In this document: in pieces, positions 13,215 to 13,274 of the stretch | Layout: every line of letters starts with the position of its first letter | How positions within the stretch are numbered: the stretch's first letter is position 1 | Assembly (NCBI GenBank): GCA_002348045.1 | Contig: DDYO01000099.1 | Span: 1-13,274, forward strand | Reading direction: 5' to 3' | From: Anaerolineales bacterium UBA2232 | GTDB lineage: Bacteria > Chloroflexota > Anaerolineae > UBA2200 | Length of the DNA stretch: 13,274 bases | The notes under the pieces: generated by a model | Databases searched by the model: none | The model's input: only the letters and a program-made list of their open reading frames with translations | Told to the model about the DNA's origin: nothing | Position numbers and translations under genes: made by a program

Positions 13215-13274
13215 ATGGCAAAAATAGTCTGCAAGGACTTGTGGAAAAGGTACGGGAAGGTTGAGGCGGTCAAG
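13215..13274 (+). CDS. ABC sugar importer ATP-binding protein, MalK type (3' truncated by window edge)
   Basis: The first 20 codons of the importer's ATPase. The start ATG 13215 lies 17 bp after the permease 2 stop and has GAGG (13207-13210) at 4-nt spacing. The visible peptide MAKIVCKDLWKRYGKVEAVK matches the usual MalK/UgpC N-terminus, where the aromatic A-loop Tyr of the -K-x-YG- motif (here Tyr14) stacks on ATP. Walker A and all later motifs lie beyond the window. Gene order lipoprotein, permease, permease, ATPase is standard for CUT1 importers. Confidence 0.88.
   Translation, partial: MAKIVCKDLWKRYGKVEAVK

Overview
This window looks like a carbohydrate-utilisation locus from a GC-rich bacterium, most probably a member of the Chloroflexota (Anaerolineae/Caldilineae type). 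The main clue is the solute-binding lipoprotein: its lipobox Cys is followed by a long Pro/Thr/Ala-rich tether, a style common in that phylum. The phylum call is an inference. Every recognised gene is on the + strand, and there are no tRNA, rRNA, CRISPR or mobile-element signatures.

Layout. (A) Positions 1-838 hold the 3' end of one ABC sugar importer operon: the tail of a MalK/UgpC-type ATPase and a 57-aa two-helix membrane protein. (B) Positions 839-1173 are non-coding. They contain two GC-rich hairpins, the second (1096-1133) a near-textbook intrinsic terminator lying only 40 bp before the next gene. (C) Positions 1174-7924 are a catabolic gene string: FGGY kinase 1, a zinc-type medium-chain dehydrogenase, FGGY kinase 2, a class II ketose-bisphosphate aldolase, FGGY kinase 3. 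The three kinases are clear paralogues of each other and all keep their catalytic residues. (D) Positions 7925-8443 are a 519-bp regulatory gap with a strong sigma-70-like promoter (TTGACA-N17-TATATT) and a structured leader ending in a hairpin plus T-tract, well upstream of the next gene. (E) Positions 8444-13274 hold a second importer: a 944-aa lipoprotein made of two tandem family-1 solute-binding domains, two MalF/MalG-type permeases, and the first 20 codons of another MalK-type ATPase running off the window.

How the genes could work together (inference): the importer brings in a polyol or sugar, the dehydrogenase oxidises a polyol to a ketose, FGGY kinases phosphorylate it (possibly different kinases for different ketoses, or two successive phosphorylations), and the class II aldolase splits the product to DHAP plus an aldehyde or aldehyde phosphate. 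The substrate cannot be read from the sequence, and no transcription factor gene is present here.

The most unusual points are the tandem double-domain solute-binding lipoprotein, the three paralogous kinases in one string, the promoter/leader/terminator arrangement before the importer, and strong hairpins in most of the intercistronic gaps.
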